From Deltaproteobacteria bacterium (GTDB taxonomy: Bacteria; Desulfobacterota; Binatia; UBA9968): a stretch of 5,402 nucleotides of DNA. The notes below the pieces were generated by a model. It did no database searches. It had not been told where the DNA came from and was given only the letters and a program-made list of their open reading frames with translations. The first letter of the stretch is position 1; the number at the start of each line of letters is the position of its first letter. A program made the translations under genes and the position numbers. Positions 5,308 through 5,402 of this stretch are shown one piece after another. The DNA lies in the NCBI GenBank assembly GCA_016183075.1, contig JACPFH010000206.1:3202-8603 (forward strand), read 5' to 3'.

Positions 5308-5402
5308 GTGAAGATCAGGCCGCTGCAGGATCGCGTCATCGTCAAGAGAATCGAAGAGGAAGAGAAAACCAAAGGGGGTATCATTATTCCGGACACCGCC
5401 AA
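5308..5402 (+). CDS. groES: Co-chaperonin GroES, 5' fragment cut by the window edge
   Basis: Only the first 31 codons are present; the gene continues past the right edge. GroES is the roughly 95-residue, seven-subunit lid that caps GroEL in the cytoplasm during ATP-driven protein folding. The visible residues begin MKIRPLQDRVIVKRIEEEEK and continue with TKGGIIIPDTA, which are the conserved N-terminal strand (PLxDRVxVKR) and the first part of the mobile loop that contacts GroEL. It starts with GTG behind a very strong ribosome binding site. A groEL gene is expected just downstream but is outside the window. It follows the DUF507 pair on the same strand, with a promoter-like sequence in the gap. 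Confidence 0.97.
   Translation, partial: MKIRPLQDRVIVKRIEEEEKTKGGIIIPDTA

Overview
The window looks like chromosomal DNA of a moderately GC-rich, Gram-negative bacterium. It carries mpl and ldcA, which belong to the diaminopimelate-type murein recycling route, a probable exported lipoprotein, and a tandem pair of DUF507 genes next to groES. DUF507 pairs are typical of Desulfobacterota (former Deltaproteobacteria), Nitrospirota, NC10/Methylomirabilota and related deep lineages, so one of these is my best guess; the phylum cannot be fixed from this window. I see no transposase, integrase, CRISPR array, tRNA or rRNA.

Layout. Positions 1-215 hold nothing I can name. From 4295 down to 216 the minus strand carries a compact run transcribed leftwards: ldcA (S66 L,D-carboxypeptidase), a class C beta-lactamase-family serine hydrolase (7-bp gap), mpl (UDP-MurNAc:tripeptide ligase; 4-bp ATGA overlap) and, after an 81-bp gap, a small cysteine-containing putative lipoprotein. 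The first three form a cell-wall peptide recycling cassette. LdcA trims tetrapeptide to tripeptide, Mpl joins tripeptide to UDP-MurNAc, and the serine hydrolase between them may supply the amidase step that frees the peptide from MurNAc. That last role is a hypothesis resting on family motifs and position.

A 313-bp non-coding stretch (4296-4608) separates this operon from rightward genes on the plus strand: two tandem DUF507 genes with a 4-bp GTGA overlap, then the 5' end of groES, cut by the window edge. The stretch contains two perfect DnaA boxes (TTATCCACA) in opposite orientation, one near each end, a third near-perfect box 3 bp from the right-hand one, an AT-rich tract, two small perfect hairpins and a sigma70-like promoter. 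All genes point away from it. It is therefore a candidate chromosomal replication origin, or failing that a DnaA-controlled divergent promoter. This is the most interesting signal in the window.

groES has its own promoter-like sequence and a strong ribosome binding site but no CIRCE element. An imperfect palindrome lies at the expected transcription start instead.
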